From Sulfitobacter sp. S223 (GTDB lineage Bacteria > Pseudomonadota > Alphaproteobacteria > Rhodobacterales > Rhodobacteraceae), in contig NZ_CP083560.1 in NCBI RefSeq assembly GCF_025143825.1, forward strand, positions 1,488,001 to 1,552,000: a DNA stretch of 64,000 bases, given 5' to 3'. Below, piece by piece: positions 35,477-46,130 of the stretch (the first letter of the stretch is position 1; each line of letters opens with the position of its first letter). Below the pieces are notes generated by a model that was not told the origin of the DNA, did not search any database, and worked only from the letters and a program-made list of their open reading frames with translations. A program made the translations under genes and the position numbers.

Positions 35477-36772
35477 TTAGCGCTTTTCGATGTCCACATA
35501 CGAGCGGATGTCTTCGCCGAGGTAAAGCTGGCGAGGACGGCCAATTTTCAGCTGTGGATCGTTGAGCTGCTCTTTCCACTGTGAGATCCAGCCAACTGTA
35601 CGCGCGAGCGCAAAGATTGGCGTGAACATCGACGTGGGGAAGCCCATCGCTTCGAGGATGATACCGGAATAGAAGTCGACATTCGGAAACAGCTTCTTGT
35701 CCGCGAAATACGGATCTTCCAGTGCCTGTTTTTCCAGTTCTTTGGCGACCTGAAGGATCGGATTGTTATCTACGCCCATAAGCTCCAGAACTTCGTCCGC
35801 TGATTGCTTCATCACTGTCGCACGGGGATCGAAGTTTTTGTAGACGCGGTGGCCAAAGCCCATCAGGCGGAACGGGTCATCTTTGTCCTTTGCGCGCGCG
35901 ATGAACTCAGGAATGCGGTCCGGCGTGCCGATTTCCTTCAGCATTTCGAGGCAGGCCTGGTTTGCACCACCGTGGGCAGGGCCCCACAGGCAGGCAATAC
36001 CGGCTGCGATACACGCAAAGGGGTTCGCGCCCGATGATGACGCCAGACGTACTGTTGATGTCGATGCGTTCTGCTCGTGATCGGCGTGCAGCGTAAAGAT
36101 ACGGTCCATCGCACGGCTCAGGATCGGATCAACAACATATTCTTCGGCAGGTACGGCAAAGCACATGCGCAGGAAGTTGGAAGCGTAATCCAGATCGTTG
36201 CGTGGGTATACGAACGGTTGGCCAATTGTGTATTTGAAAGCCATCGCAGCGATTGTCGGCATCTTGGCGATCAGGCGGATCGAGGCGACCTCGCGCTGGA
36301 ATTCATCGTTGATATCCGTTGAATCGTGATAGAATGCGGACATCGCACCGACCACACCAACCATAACAGCCATCGGGTGCGCATCACGGCGGAAGCCACG
36401 GAAGAAGTTGATCATCTGCTCGTGGATCATCGTGTGGTTTGTCACGAGATCTTCGAAATCTTCGAGCTCTTTAGGGGCGGGCAGCTCACCGTAAAGCAGC
36501 AGGTAGCAGACTTCGAGGTAGTGGGATTTTTCAGCCAGCTCACCGATCGGATAGCCGCGGTGCGTCAGGATACCTTCATCGCCGTCGATGAATGTGATGG
36601 TGCTGTCGCAAGAAGCAGTAGAGGTAAAGCCGGGATCATAGGTGAAAACGCCTGCTTGATTATAAAGCTTGCGGATGTCGATCACATCAGGGCCGGAGGT
36701 GGGAGAGAACATCGGCAGTTCGATGGACTTCTCTCCAATGGTCAAGGTTGCGGATTTGGTACTTTCGGCCAT
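35477..36772 (-). CDS. gltA: Citrate synthase
   Basis: The 431-residue TCA-cycle enzyme condenses oxaloacetate and acetyl-CoA. Catalytic histidines lie in [17 protein letters not shown] (about residue 270) and [14 protein letters not shown] (about 311). The catalytic aspartate lies in [11 protein letters not shown] (about 368). It is the hexameric type II form common in Gram-negatives. It sits 120 bp downstream of gltX on the same strand; a short inverted repeat at the gltX stop may separate their expression. Confidence 0.98.
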   Translation of the reverse strand: MAESTKSATLTIGEKSIELPMFSPTSGPDVIDIRKLYNQAGVFTYDPGFTSTASCDSTITFIDGDEGILTHRGYPIGELAEKSHYLEVCYLLLYGELPAPKELEDFEDLVTNHTMIHEQMINFFRGFRRDAHPMAVMVGVVGAMSAFYHDSTDINDEFQREVASIRLIAKMPTIAAMAFKYTIGQPFVYPRNDLDYASNFLRMCFAVPAEEYVVDPILSRAMDRIFTLHADHEQNASTSTVRLASSSGANPFACIAAGIACLWGPAHGGANQACLEMLKEIGTPDRIPEFIARAKDKDDPFRLMGFGHRVYKNFDPRATVMKQSADEVLELMGVDNNPILQVAKELEKQALEDPYFADKKLFPNVDFYSGIILEAMGFPTSMFTPIFALARTVGWISQWKEQLNDPQLKIGRPRQLYLGEDIRSYVDIEKR

Positions 36773-36874
36773 GCGTTTCCCCTTCTAGGTTGGCTACGGA
36801 TGCACGCGCGCACCCGGACATGCACCAGCCCGTGCCGGCGCATCCTTTATTGTTCTTATCCCTGACATCCTTAT

Positions 36875-36893
36875 AGACAGATTTATACTGTCT
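36875..36893. repeat. Short inverted repeat at the gltX stop codon
   Basis: AGACAG and CTGTCT flank a 7-nt AT-only spacer, overlapping the gltX stop and lying about 105 bp before the gltA start. It could be an operator for gltA or a weak end hairpin. Confidence 0.35.
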
Positions 36894-38293
36894 TAGGATG
36901 CAGCGTCCGTTAGGCGGGCCAAAGTTTCGTCGCGGCCCAGCACCAGCATCATATCAAACACCGAAGGGGTCACGGCACGTCCTGCCAGAGCTGCGCGCAG
37001 CGGCCCGGCGAGGGCGCCAAATTTCGTACCCTTGGCGGTCGCAAAACCGTTCAATACGTCTTCAAGCGTTTCACGCTCCCAGCTAACATCTTGCAGCTGC
37101 GGCGTCAATTCTCTCAGTATACCACGGGATACCGTATCCAAAGCCTTGGCGGCTTTCTCATCTTGCTGAACCGGACGGCTGGTCAAGATAAATTCACCTT
37201 TTTCAAGGAGTTCGGGGAATGTTTTGGCGCGCTCCTTGAGGCAATACATTGCCTTCTCCAAACCCTCTGCCTGTTTCGGTGTCAGGGGATTTTTCCCGGC
37301 CGCCTTCAAATATTCCTCAATTTCATGCCGCAGCGCGGCATCATCGGCGACCGCGATATGCTGGCCACAGATGTTTCCAAGCTTTTTGAGATCGAATTGC
37401 GCGGGACTTTTGCGGATACCGTCGATGTCAAACCACTCCATGGCCTGCGCATCGCTGAAGAACTCGTCATCTCCGTGGCTCCAGCCAAGGCGCGCAAGGT
37501 AGTTGCGCATACCCGCAGCGGGATAGCCCATCACCTGATATTCCTGAGCGCCCAACGCGCCGTGTCGTTTGCTGAGCTTTTTGCCGTCGCTGCCGTGGAT
37601 CAGGGGGATATGGGCCCAAACGGGAACATCCCAGCCCATGCCGTGATAAATCATCATCTGGCGTGCGGCGTTGTTAAGGTGGTCATCGCCACGGATCACG
37701 TGGGTAACGCCCATGTCGTGGTCATCTACTACCACGGCCAGCATATAGACGGGCGACCCGTCAGATCGCAGCAGGATCATGTCGTCAAGCTGGGCGTTAT
37801 CAATCGTCACATCGCCCTGTACCTGATCGCGGATGACGGTTTGGCCCCCGTCTGGTGCCTTGATGCGGATCACAAACGGCGCATCGGGATGGCTTGCCGG
37901 ATCGGCATCGCGCCAAGGGGAGCGGTACAGCGTGCTGCGGCCTTCGGCACGGGCAGCCTCGCGGAAGGATTCGATCTCTTCCTGCGTGGCAAAGCATTTG
38001 AACGCGGCACCTTTTTCAAGCAACGCGTGCGCCACCTCAACGTGCCGTGGCGCCATCTCGTGCTGGCTGACAACTTCACCATCATGATCAAGGCCCAACC
38101 AAGAGAGGCCCTGCAAAATCGCCTCAGTCGCTTCGGGGGTATACCGCGCGCGGTCGGTGTCCTCGATCCGAAGCAGAAATTTTCCGCCACGGCCGCGGGC
38201 GTACAGCCAGTTGAACAAGGCTGTCCGCGCGCCGCCGATGTGCAGAAAACCCGTGGGGGAAGGGGCGAAACGGGTGACGATTTCAGAGCACAT
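36893..38293 (-). CDS. gltX: Glutamyl-tRNA synthetase
   Basis: The 466-residue class I enzyme charges tRNA with glutamate. The HIGH motif appears as [20 protein letters not shown] (residues 8-27), and the KMSKS motif as KLSKRHG (about residue 243). The length is normal. Many alphaproteobacteria have two GltX paralogues, one charging tRNA-Gln; which one this is cannot be told here. It is divergent from comEC across a 128-bp gap. Confidence 0.97.
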   Translation of the reverse strand: MCSEIVTRFAPSPTGFLHIGGARTALFNWLYARGRGGKFLLRIEDTDRARYTPEATEAILQGLSWLGLDHDGEVVSQHEMAPRHVEVAHALLEKGAAFKCFATQEEIESFREAARAEGRSTLYRSPWRDADPASHPDAPFVIRIKAPDGGQTVIRDQVQGDVTIDNAQLDDMILLRSDGSPVYMLAVVVDDHDMGVTHVIRGDDHLNNAARQMMIYHGMGWDVPVWAHIPLIHGSDGKKLSKRHGALGAQEYQVMGYPAAGMRNYLARLGWSHGDDEFFSDAQAMEWFDIDGIRKSPAQFDLKKLGNICGQHIAVADDAALRHEIEEYLKAAGKNPLTPKQAEGLEKAMYCLKERAKTFPELLEKGEFILTSRPVQQDEKAAKALDTVSRGILRELTPQLQDVSWERETLEDVLNGFATAKGTKFGALAGPLRAALAGRAVTPSVFDMMLVLGRDETLARLTDAAS

Positions 38294-38421
38294 GGGCGGT
38301 CCTTTCGGGGGTGTTTTCCGGTGGTCAGGCTGTTCATGCTTTGGTCATATTTACCTTTTGGTAACCAACCGCAGCATAGAGTTTCCGCCTGTCTATCCAG
38401 TGCAGCGAACGGGGGCAAGCA

Positions 38422-40473
38422 ATGGGCGCGGCATCTGTCTTTGCTGAAACGATGCGCGCCCAGCGGGGCGCGTTATTCGGTTGGGTTCCGGTCTGCCTTG
38501 CCTTCGGAATCGGTGGCTATTTCTCCTTGGGGTTTGAACCTTCATTCGTTCAACTGGCGACCGTTGCTCTTTTGGGGCTGGTCTGCGCCATGTGTGCGCG
38601 CCTTTTGCCAGAGCCGGTGCAGCCTTTCGCAGTGGCAGGCATGCTGGTTTGCGCGGGTGTGTTGCTGGCGGCGGGCAGGGCTCATTCTGTCGCGGGACCG
38701 GTATTGGAATTTCGATATTATGGCGCCGTAGAGGGGCGGATCATCGCGATTGACCGCAGCCAGTCCGATGCTTTGCGCCTGACGCTGGATAATGTGGTGC
38801 TGGATCGCGTGCCGCCTGCGCGCACACCTCAACGGGTGCGACTGTCTTTGCACGGTGACCGGTCTGCTGACATCGCGGCCGAACCGGGGCTACGTGTTAT
38901 GGTAACAGGTCATCTGTCGCCACCTTCCGGACCGGTAGAACCAGGCGGTTTTGATTTCCAACGCCATGCTTGGTTTGTCCGGTTGGGGGCTGTCGGTTAT
39001 GCCCGCACGCCACTTATGGGCGTTGCAGAGCCGCAGGGCGGGCTAGGTGTCTTCAAGTTGCGCATGGCGGCGTCTGCCCGAATTCAGGCAGTGCTGGGCG
39101 GCGACGTAGGAGGGTTTGCGGCGGCAATCACCACCGGAGACCGCTCCGCAATCAGCCAAGCCGCACTCGACGCCCTCCGCGCGAGCAATCTGGCGCATTT
39201 GCTGGCGATCTCCGGGCTGCATATGGGGCTGATGTCAGGGGTGGTATTCGCAGCCTTACGGCTGGCATTTGCCTTGGTGCCACCAGTGGCGCTGCGTATG
39301 CCTGCGCGCAGCATTGCTGCTGGCGGTGCATTGATCGCAGCGGCAGGCTATCTGGCGCTGTCGGGCGGAAACGTAGCCACACAGCGGGCCTTTATCATGG
39401 TGGGCGTGGCACTTTTTGCGTTGATGATCGGGCGGCGTGCTATCAGCCTGCGTGGCGTTGCGATTGCGGCGACGATTGTGCTGGTGCTGCGGCCCGAGGC
39501 GCTGATGGGGCCGGGGTTTCAGATGTCATTCGCGGCAACCACAGCTTTGGTCGCCGTTTTCGGCTGGATGCGTGACGGGCAGATCCCGCTGGGTCCGCGT
39601 TGGCTGCAACCGGTTCTGGCGGTTGTGGTCTCTTCTGCGGTTGCCGGATTTGCAACTGCACCGATAGCGGCGGCGCATTTCAATGCGATCGCGCAATATG
39701 GCCTGCTGGCTAATCTTGCATCGGTCCCGTTGATGGGGGTGCTGGTTATTCCGGCGGCGGTGGTTGCAGTTGTGCTTGCGCCATTCGGGCTAGAGGCCGT
39801 GGGCTTGTGGGCCATGAGCCTTGGAGTACGGTGGATTCTGTCCGTGGCCCATTTCGTCGCCGACCTGCCTCAGGCACGGACATATGTGGTGGGGCCGGGG
39901 GGCTGGGTACTGCCGCTTTTGGCGCTGGGGTTTCTCACGTTGTTGCTTTGGCGCGGACGCCTGCGCTGGGGCGGCGCGGTGGCCATGGTGGCGTCATTTG
40001 TTGTCTGGTCCGGTGCCGAGCGGCCAGCCGTGTTGGTATCAGATACCGGTACGCTGGTGGGCGTGATGACCTCTGATGGTCGCGCCCTGAGCAAGGAGCG
40101 CGGCGCGGGTTTTGTGGCGCGAAACTGGTTGGAGAATGATGGCGACGGTCAGGACCAAGCCACCGCCGCAGGCCGCTGGCAGCAGGGCGGCCTTTTTATC
40201 CATGTGTCAGGAAAACGGGCGGCTGCGGAATTCAAAGGCTGCAAGCCCGATCAAATCGTCATCAGCTCAGTGTTGTTGGAGCAAACAAATCTGCCATGCG
40301 TTCTGCACGATCCGGAAAGCCTGCGGCATACCGGCGCTGTCGCGTATTTTTTGGGGGAGCAGGGCGCAATGACTCTGAAGACCGCCCGCGCTGCGTCAGG
40401 TGAACGGCTTTGGACGCGCTGGCCCAAAGAGACGCCGCGCGCAGAGTACCTCGCGCGGCGCAAAGACGATTAG
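38422..40473 (+). CDS. comEC: ComEC/Rec2-family DNA uptake channel protein
   Basis: The 683-residue polytopic membrane protein matches ComEC. It has an N-terminal DUF4131 region (about residues 30-190), with FDFQRHAWFVRLGAVGYARTP-like sequence at its end, and then the competence domain. The LLAISGLHMGLMSGVVF and GFQMSFAATTALVAVFGW blocks mark that channel domain. The last 140 residues (from about 535) do not show a metallo-beta-lactamase motif (no HxHxD), so the nuclease-like domain of some ComEC proteins is absent. Whether this organism is naturally competent is unknown. It ends 6 bp before the convergent lexA stop. Confidence 0.92.
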   Translation: MGAASVFAETMRAQRGALFGWVPVCLAFGIGGYFSLGFEPSFVQLATVALLGLVCAMCARLLPEPVQPFAVAGMLVCAGVLLAAGRAHSVAGPVLEFRYYGAVEGRIIAIDRSQSDALRLTLDNVVLDRVPPARTPQRVRLSLHGDRSADIAAEPGLRVMVTGHLSPPSGPVEPGGFDFQRHAWFVRLGAVGYARTPLMGVAEPQGGLGVFKLRMAASARIQAVLGGDVGGFAAAITTGDRSAISQAALDALRASNLAHLLAISGLHMGLMSGVVFAALRLAFALVPPVALRMPARSIAAGGALIAAAGYLALSGGNVATQRAFIMVGVALFALMIGRRAISLRGVAIAATIVLVLRPEALMGPGFQMSFAATTALVAVFGWMRDGQIPLGPRWLQPVLAVVVSSAVAGFATAPIAAAHFNAIAQYGLLANLASVPLMGVLVIPAAVVAVVLAPFGLEAVGLWAMSLGVRWILSVAHFVADLPQARTYVVGPGGWVLPLLALGFLTLLLWRGRLRWGGAVAMVASFVVWSGAERPAVLVSDTGTLVGVMTSDGRALSKERGAGFVARNWLENDGDGQDQATAAGRWQQGGLFIHVSGKRAAAEFKGCKPDQIVISSVLLEQTNLPCVLHDPESLRHTGAVAYFLGEQGAMTLKTARAASGERLWTRWPKETPRAEYLARRKDD

Positions 40474-40479
40474 GAAGCG

Positions 40480-41172
40480 TCAGTAAGAGCGGATGAGACC
40501 GACAAGACGGCCCTGCACTTTCACCTGATCGGCAGGGAAAACGCGTGTCTCATACATGGGGTTTGCCGCTTCGAGAGCGATGGCGCTGCCCTTGCGTTTG
40601 AAGCGCTTCAGCGTTGCCTCATGGTCATCGACCAAAGCAACAACAATATCCCCGTCATCAGCTGTTGAGGTTTCGCGGATTACGACGACATCGCCGTCAT
40701 TGATCCCCGCCTCGATCATGGAATCGCCTTTGACCTCTAGCGCGTAATGCGCCCCCGCGCCGGCCAACATGGCATTGGGGACTGTGACGCCGTGTGATCG
40801 TTGGTTGATCGCTTCAATCGGGACACCGGCAGCAATCTTACCCATCACCGGCAATTCGGTCGCCTCAATCGTTGTGACAGGCAGGGCAGCGGGCGGAGGA
40901 GACGCATCGGGGCGGTCACCGTCGATAACGCGCGGCGTAAAGCCTGCTCCGCTCATGCTGTCAGGCAGTTTCACAATTTCAAGTGCACGGGCACGGTGCG
41001 CGAGACGGCGGATAAATCCGCGTTCTTCCAGCGCAGTGATAAGCCGGTGGATGCCTGATTTGGAACGCAGATCAAGCGCTTCTTTCATCTCGTCAAAACT
41101 GGGCGGAACGCCGTCACGCTGTACACGTTTGTGGATGAAAGCAAGCAGATCGAGTTGTTTTTTGGTCAGCAT
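40480..41172 (-). CDS. lexA: SOS response repressor LexA
   Basis: The 230-residue repressor has an N-terminal winged helix ([20 protein letters not shown]) and a C-terminal S24 protease domain. The self-cleavage site is Ala-Gly in [10 protein letters not shown] (about residue 116). The catalytic serine lies in [11 protein letters not shown] and the lysine in [15 protein letters not shown]. RecA-stimulated self-cleavage relieves SOS genes. A perfect GTTC-N7-GTTC box lies 33-47 bp before its ATG, consistent with autoregulation and a promoter of its own despite its place at the end of the trp-mo run. Confidence 0.97.
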   Translation of the reverse strand: MLTKKQLDLLAFIHKRVQRDGVPPSFDEMKEALDLRSKSGIHRLITALEERGFIRRLAHRARALEIVKLPDSMSGAGFTPRVIDGDRPDASPPPAALPVTTIEATELPVMGKIAAGVPIEAINQRSHGVTVPNAMLAGAGAHYALEVKGDSMIEAGINDGDVVVIRETSTADDGDIVVALVDDHEATLKRFKRKGSAIALEAANPMYETRVFPADQVKVQGRLVGLIRSY

Positions 41173-41204
41173 TGCGCGGTCCTTGCCCCTGTTTATCTCT
41201 TTTT

Positions 41205-41219
41205 GTTCTAGGGACGTTC
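41205..41219. promoter_or_regulatory. LexA (SOS) box of lexA
   Basis: GTTCTAGGGACGTTC is a direct-repeat GTTC-N7-GTTC site, the known alphaproteobacterial SOS box. It lies between moeA and lexA, 33 bp before the lexA start. Confidence 0.88.
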
Positions 41220-41238
41220 TTGTTTTGTGTCAACTCTT

Positions 41239-42411
41239 TCAAAGATCGATGACGCGCACCATGGTTCCGACAGGTTGTTCAGGATCATTCGGAGAGCGCA
41301 CCAAAAGCGCAGTTGCCGAGGCCAGTACGCTTAACAACGAACTGTCCTGGCGTGATGCAGCTGTCACGCCACCGTTGACCAGATCGGCGCGCATGTAATG
41401 CTCTCGGGGGCCATTTGCTGGCAGGGCGGCTGCCAGCGGCATCAGACGCTCCGGTGCAGGCTTTTGCCCCAGACCAAGCATGGCGCGGATCATCGGGGCC
41501 ACGAAGATACTGCCGCAAACCATGGCAGAAACAGGGTTACCCGGCAGCCCGACCATTACGGAATCTTGCATGCGCCCTGCCATCAGCGGTTTGCCCGGCC
41601 GCATGGCAACCTTGTAAAACGATTGCTGCATCCCAAGCTCCGCGGCGACCGGAGCAACCAGATCATGGTCCCCCACAGAGGCGCCGCCAATGGTGATGAT
41701 TAGATCAGCGTCGCGGGCCAGCTCGAAGCTGCGTTTGAGCGAGGCGGCATTATCGCGGGCGATTGGCATCATGCGAACAGCGGCACCGAGATTTTCCAGC
41801 AGTGCGGCAAGGCCGTAGGTGTTTGAGGCAATGATCTGGTTGGGTCCCGGTGTTTCTCCCGGTTGGACCAGTTCGTCGCCGGTGGCAAGAATGGCAACAA
41901 CAGGTTTGGCATAGACCGGAACATGCGCGATGTTCATCGAAGCCAGTAGCGCAATATCGGCGGGGCACAGACGACGTGGAGCATCTAGTGGCGCACCTTC
42001 GCAAAAGTCCCCGCCAGCGGGACGGATGTTGTCTTTTTCTCCGACGGAATGTCCCAGCGTAATCAGATTGCCGCGGCGCGTGACGTCTTCTTGGATAACA
42101 ACAAAATCCGCGCCGTCGGGTACCGGAGCACCGGTGAAGATGCGCACGGCCTGTCCGGCATGCAACGTTCCGTCGTACCGGTGACCCGCAGCAGCTTCGC
42201 CCACCACTTTGAACATCGCATCCGGTTCAACTTCGGCGCGGCGCAGGGCGTAGCCATCCATAGAGGAGGCGGCAAAAGGCGGTTGGGTGCGCTGTGCCAA
42301 TACTTCGCGAGCCAGCACACGACCGTTCGCATGACGCAGGGCGACATGTTCGACAGGCATCACCGGCGTCAGCGCAAAAAGGTTATCCAGCGCCTCGCGG
42401 ACGCTGATCAT
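41239..42411 (-). CDS. moeA: Molybdopterin molybdenumtransferase MoeA
   Basis: The 390-residue enzyme inserts molybdate into adenylated molybdopterin. [20 protein letters not shown] and [14 protein letters not shown] mark the MoCF-binding domain, and [17 protein letters not shown] the substrate loop. An early MDGYALR (about residue 50) is the domain-1 signature. Its start overlaps the moaC stop by 4 bp, so both are coupled. Confidence 0.97.
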   Translation of the reverse strand: MISVREALDNLFALTPVMPVEHVALRHANGRVLAREVLAQRTQPPFAASSMDGYALRRAEVEPDAMFKVVGEAAAGHRYDGTLHAGQAVRIFTGAPVPDGADFVVIQEDVTRRGNLITLGHSVGEKDNIRPAGGDFCEGAPLDAPRRLCPADIALLASMNIAHVPVYAKPVVAILATGDELVQPGETPGPNQIIASNTYGLAALLENLGAAVRMMPIARDNAASLKRSFELARDADLIITIGGASVGDHDLVAPVAAELGMQQSFYKVAMRPGKPLMAGRMQDSVMVGLPGNPVSAMVCGSIFVAPMIRAMLGLGQKPAPERLMPLAAALPANGPREHYMRADLVNGGVTAASRQDSSLLSVLASATALLVRSPNDPEQPVGTMVRVIDL

Positions 42412-42881
42412 GTGGCTTCATGACGGCCCGATTTGCCGCCGTCTTTCAAGGTCACGCGCAGGCCGCTGATTTCCATGCCCTTATCCACTGCTTTGCTCAT
42501 GTCATAGACGGTAAGCGCTGCGACAGAAGCAGCAGTCAGAGCTTCCATCTCTACCCCCGTTTGGCCGGTGGTTTTCACGGTTGCGGTGATGCGGATGCCA
42601 GGCAATTCAGCGTCGGGCACCAAGTCAACCGAGACAGAGGTGATCGGCAGCGGGTGGCACAGGGGAATCAGGTCAGATGTCTTTTTGGCGGCCATAATGC
42701 CGGCAAGCCTTGCTACACCCAGAACATCACCCTTCTTGGCACGTCCTTCGGTAATGATATCAAAGGTTTCCGGCTTCATCGTGATGTAGTTTTCAGCCGT
42801 TGCAATACGTGCAGTTACGGCTTTGTCGGACACATCGACCATATGGGCATGGCCGTCGCCATCAAAATGAGTAAGAGCCAT
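42408..42881 (-). CDS. moaC: Cyclic pyranopterin monophosphate synthase MoaC
   Basis: The 157-residue enzyme converts the MoaA product to cyclic pyranopterin monophosphate. [18 protein letters not shown] (about 66-83) and [19 protein letters not shown] (about 113-131) are the active-site blocks. The start codon shares one base with the trpC stop, so molybdopterin and tryptophan genes are translationally chained. MoaA is not in this window. Confidence 0.97.
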   Translation of the reverse strand: MALTHFDGDGHAHMVDVSDKAVTARIATAENYITMKPETFDIITEGRAKKGDVLGVARLAGIMAAKKTSDLIPLCHPLPITSVSVDLVPDAELPGIRITATVKTTGQTGVEMEALTAASVAALTVYDMSKAVDKGMEISGLRVTLKDGGKSGRHEAT

Positions 42882-43693
42882 TACATGCCCCCCGCACGCA
42901 GCGGATCAGCCAACAGGCGGCGTGTGGCTGCGGCCACATCGTCTTGCCGCATCAAGCTTTCTCCAATCAGGAAGGTGCGCGCGCCGTAGCGGGCCATATC
43001 CGCCAGATCAGCAGGCGTATTCAGCCCGCTTTCGCACACAATCATCCGCTCTCCGGGGATAAGTTTTGATAGCGTGCGCGTTGTGTCCAACGAAGTCTCG
43101 AATGTGTTGAGGTTGCGGTTGTTGATCCCGATCATGCGGGATTTCAGAGTGAGCGCGCGTTCAAGCTCTTCGGCGTTATGGGTCTCGATCAGGGCGTCCA
43201 TCCCGTAGTGGGTCGCCGCATCTTCCAGCTCTGCGGCTTGGGCGTTGGAAACCGAAGCCATGATGATCAGGATGCAATCCGCGCCCAAGCTGCGTGCCTC
43301 GGCAACCTGATAGGTGTCGTACATGAAATCCTTGCGCAGGATCGGCAAGTCGCAGGCTTCGCGGGCCTGAACAAGAAACTCTTTCGCGCCTTGAAAGCTG
43401 GGCGTGTCGGTCAGTACCGACAGACAGGTCGCGCCACCGTCTTCATAGGCTTTAGCCAGTGCGGCAGGGTCGAAATCTGCACGAATAAGACCTTTGGAAG
43501 GGCTGGCTTTCTTGATCTCTGCGATCAGGCCGTAGTTCTCGATGGATGCGTCGAACAGCGCCTCGGCAAAGGGGCGCACAGGCGGTGCGCTCGCGGCTCT
43601 CGCCTCTACGTCGGCCAATGGCATTGCTGCCTTGTCGGCGGCAATTTCTTCAAGCTTGTAAGCTTTGATTTTGTCTAGGATTGTTTGTGTCAT
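42881..43693 (-). CDS. trpC: Indole-3-glycerol-phosphate synthase
   Basis: The 270-residue TIM-barrel enzyme closes the indole ring. The start at 43693 overlaps the ung stop in an ATGA. Catalytic residues lie in [17 protein letters not shown] (lysine near 59), [14 protein letters not shown] and [10 protein letters not shown]. An upstream in-frame start lies within ung and would add unrelated residues. This is monofunctional TrpC, not fused to TrpF. Confidence 0.97.
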   Translation of the reverse strand: MTQTILDKIKAYKLEEIAADKAAMPLADVEARAASAPPVRPFAEALFDASIENYGLIAEIKKASPSKGLIRADFDPAALAKAYEDGGATCLSVLTDTPSFQGAKEFLVQAREACDLPILRKDFMYDTYQVAEARSLGADCILIIMASVSNAQAAELEDAATHYGMDALIETHNAEELERALTLKSRMIGINNRNLNTFETSLDTTRTLSKLIPGERMIVCESGLNTPADLADMARYGARTFLIGESLMRQDDVAAATRRLLADPLRAGGM

Positions 43694-44352
43694 ATGGCCT
43701 CCGGATCGCCCCAGTTTATGGACCCATGCCCGTGGCTGCGCAACCATGCATTGCTGCGGCTGAAGGGCTGGGAGCCAAAGAATCCCCGATGTGCAGACAG
43801 CGGGGAAGGGTGAGCAGTTTCAAGTTTGAAATTCGTGACTGAATCGACGTTTCTGGCGGCTTTGTGGGCTGGTGCGCCCCATAGAAGATAGGCACAGGGC
43901 TGATTGGCCAACCTTGCGAATACCTGCTCTGTCAGGCTTTGCCAGCCCAGCTTTGCATGGCCCTTGGCGATGCCTTGCGGCACTGTCAGGATGGTGTTGA
44001 GTAGCAAGACCCCTTGATCGGCCCAGTCATTTAGTTCGGTTCTGGTGCGGGTGATGTTCAGATCGGTCTGCAATTCCTTGAATATATTGCCAAGGCTATC
44101 CAGCCGCCCGCCAAAATCCGCGGTGATAGAAAAGGCAAGGCCGTGCGCTTTGCCGGGGGTGTGGTAAGGGTCCTGACCAAGGATGACGACCCGCACGTCT
44201 TTAGGCTGCACGCGCTCAAGCGCGTTGAAAACAAGGGGTGGCGGCGGCAGAATTTCGCGAGTCTCGGTGCGCAAAATGGCTTCGATGGCAGGCAGCTCTT
44301 TGGTGAAGAACGGCAACTCTGCCCAAGCACCGAGACGGCCCAGTTCAAACAT
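43690..44352 (-). CDS. ung: Uracil-DNA glycosylase (family 1)
   Basis: The 220-residue enzyme removes uracil from DNA. The water-activating motif is [20 protein letters not shown] (about residues 54-73). [14 protein letters not shown] and the DNA-intercalating loop [20 protein letters not shown] (about 179-198) complete the family 1 profile. The start codon overlaps the trpD stop (TGATG) and the stop overlaps the trpC start (ATGA). The gene is therefore locked inside the trp operon, an unusual place for a repair enzyme. Confidence 0.96.
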   Translation of the reverse strand: MFELGRLGAWAELPFFTKELPAIEAILRTETREILPPPPLVFNALERVQPKDVRVVILGQDPYHTPGKAHGLAFSITADFGGRLDSLGNIFKELQTDLNITRTRTELNDWADQGVLLLNTILTVPQGIAKGHAKLGWQSLTEQVFARLANQPCAYLLWGAPAHKAARNVDSVTNFKLETAHPSPLSAHRGFFGSQPFSRSNAWLRSHGHGSINWGDPEAI

Positions 44353-45371
44353 CAGCCTGCTTGCGTGATGCGGGCCACGGCGGTGATCTTGTCGCGCGCG
44401 GCACCTGAGTCGATGCTGGTGCGGGCCATTTCGACGCCCGTGCGCAAATCCGGCGCAGCATCTGCGATCAGCAGCGCTGCGGCAGAATTCAGCAGAACTG
44501 CATCCCGGTATGCCGATTGCGTTCCATCGAGAAGTGCGTTGAACGCCACAGCGTTTTCCTCCGGTGTGCCGCCTACGATGCTTTCGAAGGGATGGACCGG
44601 CAGGCCTGCGTCTTCGGGGTGGATTTCGATGTCGTCGATCGCGCCGTCTGTGCGCAGTGCGCTGACCCAGCTTACGCCGGTTATCGTCAGCTCGTCCGTG
44701 CCGTCGGATCCGTGGACCAGCCATGCTGTCTCGGACCCCAACAGCCTGAGCGTTTCGGCCATAGGGCGCGTGAGCGCGCGGTCATAGGTTCCGGTGAGCT
44801 GGCGTTTGACGCTTGCAGGATTGGTCAGAGGGCCAAGTATGTTGAAGATTGTCCGCGTGCCAAGCTCGGAGCGGGTCGGCATAACATGCGCGATAGCAGG
44901 ATGGTGCATCGGCGCCATCATAAAGCCGATCCCGGCCTCATTGAGAGCTTTTTCCACAATCTTCGGTCCAACCATGGTTTTTAGGCCCATTTGACCCAGC
45001 GCATCCGCCGCGCCGGATTTCGAGCTGAGGTTGCGGTTCCCGTGTTTGGCGACAACCACGCCCGCACCGGCCACGACAAATGCGGTCGCGGTAGAGATGT
45101 TCAGCGTGCCTTTGCCATCACCCCCGGTGCCGACAATATCCATTGCGCCCTTTGGCGCGTGAACGGCGTTGCATTTCGCGCGCATGACAGCAGAAGCCGC
45201 GGTAAATTCGTCCACGGTTTCGCCACGGGTGCGCAGCGCCATAAGAAATCCGCCAATCTGGCTGGGTGTGGCCTCGCCGGTAAAGAGAATCTCAAAGGCT
45301 TCTTCGGCCTGTTTGCGGGTCAGCGGGCCGTTGGCCGCGGCATCAATAAGGGGTTTGAGACGTTCGCTCAT
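44352..45371 (-). CDS. trpD: Anthranilate phosphoribosyltransferase
   Basis: The 339-residue enzyme joins anthranilate and PRPP. The PRPP-binding [19 protein letters not shown] (about 81-99) and [20 protein letters not shown] (about 109-128) are present. Its start overlaps trpG by 4 bp and its stop overlaps ung by one base. In this genome it is separate from trpG rather than fused. Confidence 0.97.
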   Translation of the reverse strand: MSERLKPLIDAAANGPLTRKQAEEAFEILFTGEATPSQIGGFLMALRTRGETVDEFTAASAVMRAKCNAVHAPKGAMDIVGTGGDGKGTLNISTATAFVVAGAGVVVAKHGNRNLSSKSGAADALGQMGLKTMVGPKIVEKALNEAGIGFMMAPMHHPAIAHVMPTRSELGTRTIFNILGPLTNPASVKRQLTGTYDRALTRPMAETLRLLGSETAWLVHGSDGTDELTITGVSWVSALRTDGAIDDIEIHPEDAGLPVHPFESIVGGTPEENAVAFNALLDGTQSAYRDAVLLNSAAALLIADAAPDLRTGVEMARTSIDSGAARDKITAVARITQAG

Positions 45372-45949
45372 GCGGGTTGTTTGACCTCCTTGAGGAAGTT
45401 TTCCAGCAGCGCGTGGCCATGCTCGGATCGGATGGATTCAGGGTGGAACTGAACGCCGTGGATGGGCAGCTCTCGGTGTTGCAGACCCATGATGGTGCCA
45501 TCGTCCAGCTCCGCCGTGACTTCGAGGCAATCGGGCAGGCTGGCACGCTCCACGATAAGCGAATGATAGCGCGTTGCCGCAAAGGGATTGGGAAGGCCTG
45601 CAAACAGTCCCTTGTTGGTATGATGCATCACCCCAAGTTTACCGTGCACAATCTCGTCTGCACGTACAACACGGCCGCCAAAGGCTTCGCCGATGGTTTG
45701 ATGTCCCAGACAGACGCCCAGCAGCGGGATGTGTTCCCGTGCGGCGGCTTTGGTCAGCTCAAGGCAAATGCCCGCCTGCGCGGGATCGCAGGGACCCGGG
45801 CTCAGAACGATGCCTGACGGGCGCATCTCAAGCGCGTCCTTCACACTGAGTGTGTCGTTTCGCCGTATCTCCATCTGTGCGCCAAGCGCACCTAGATAGT
45901 GCACCAGATTGTAGGTGAAGCTGTCATAGTTATCGATCAACAGGAGCAT
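45368..45949 (-). CDS. trpG: Anthranilate synthase glutamine amidotransferase component
   Basis: The 193-residue class I amidotransferase supplies ammonia to TrpE. The start at 45949 gives [20 protein letters not shown], the standard N-terminus. The nucleophile cysteine lies in [17 protein letters not shown] (about residue 83), and the triad histidine and glutamate in VQFHPESI. It is the first gene of the trpG-D-ung-C-moaC-moeA run; its partner trpE lies separately at 49102. Confidence 0.97.
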   Translation of the reverse strand: MLLLIDNYDSFTYNLVHYLGALGAQMEIRRNDTLSVKDALEMRPSGIVLSPGPCDPAQAGICLELTKAAAREHIPLLGVCLGHQTIGEAFGGRVVRADEIVHGKLGVMHHTNKGLFAGLPNPFAATRYHSLIVERASLPDCLEVTAELDDGTIMGLQHRELPIHGVQFHPESIRSEHGHALLENFLKEVKQPA

Positions 45950-46130
45950 CTTGGGGAAACTTCGTATTAGGACTAGAGAAGGCGGATAGAGACGGGGTAT
46001 AGGTACATTGAGTAAATGGTCAGTCTTGGGCGCAATCGTCAAGGGGCAGGGCCGCCGCATCTTGCATTAACCGGAGCATAATATCCGGAATGTCTGAGAT
46101 ACGGAGTAACAGGACAAGGGTGCAGTAGTT

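Noticed and set aside
37091..38731. 546-codon open frame antisense to gltX and running into comEC
   Set aside because: It overlaps two genes with clear protein signatures and shows no family features.
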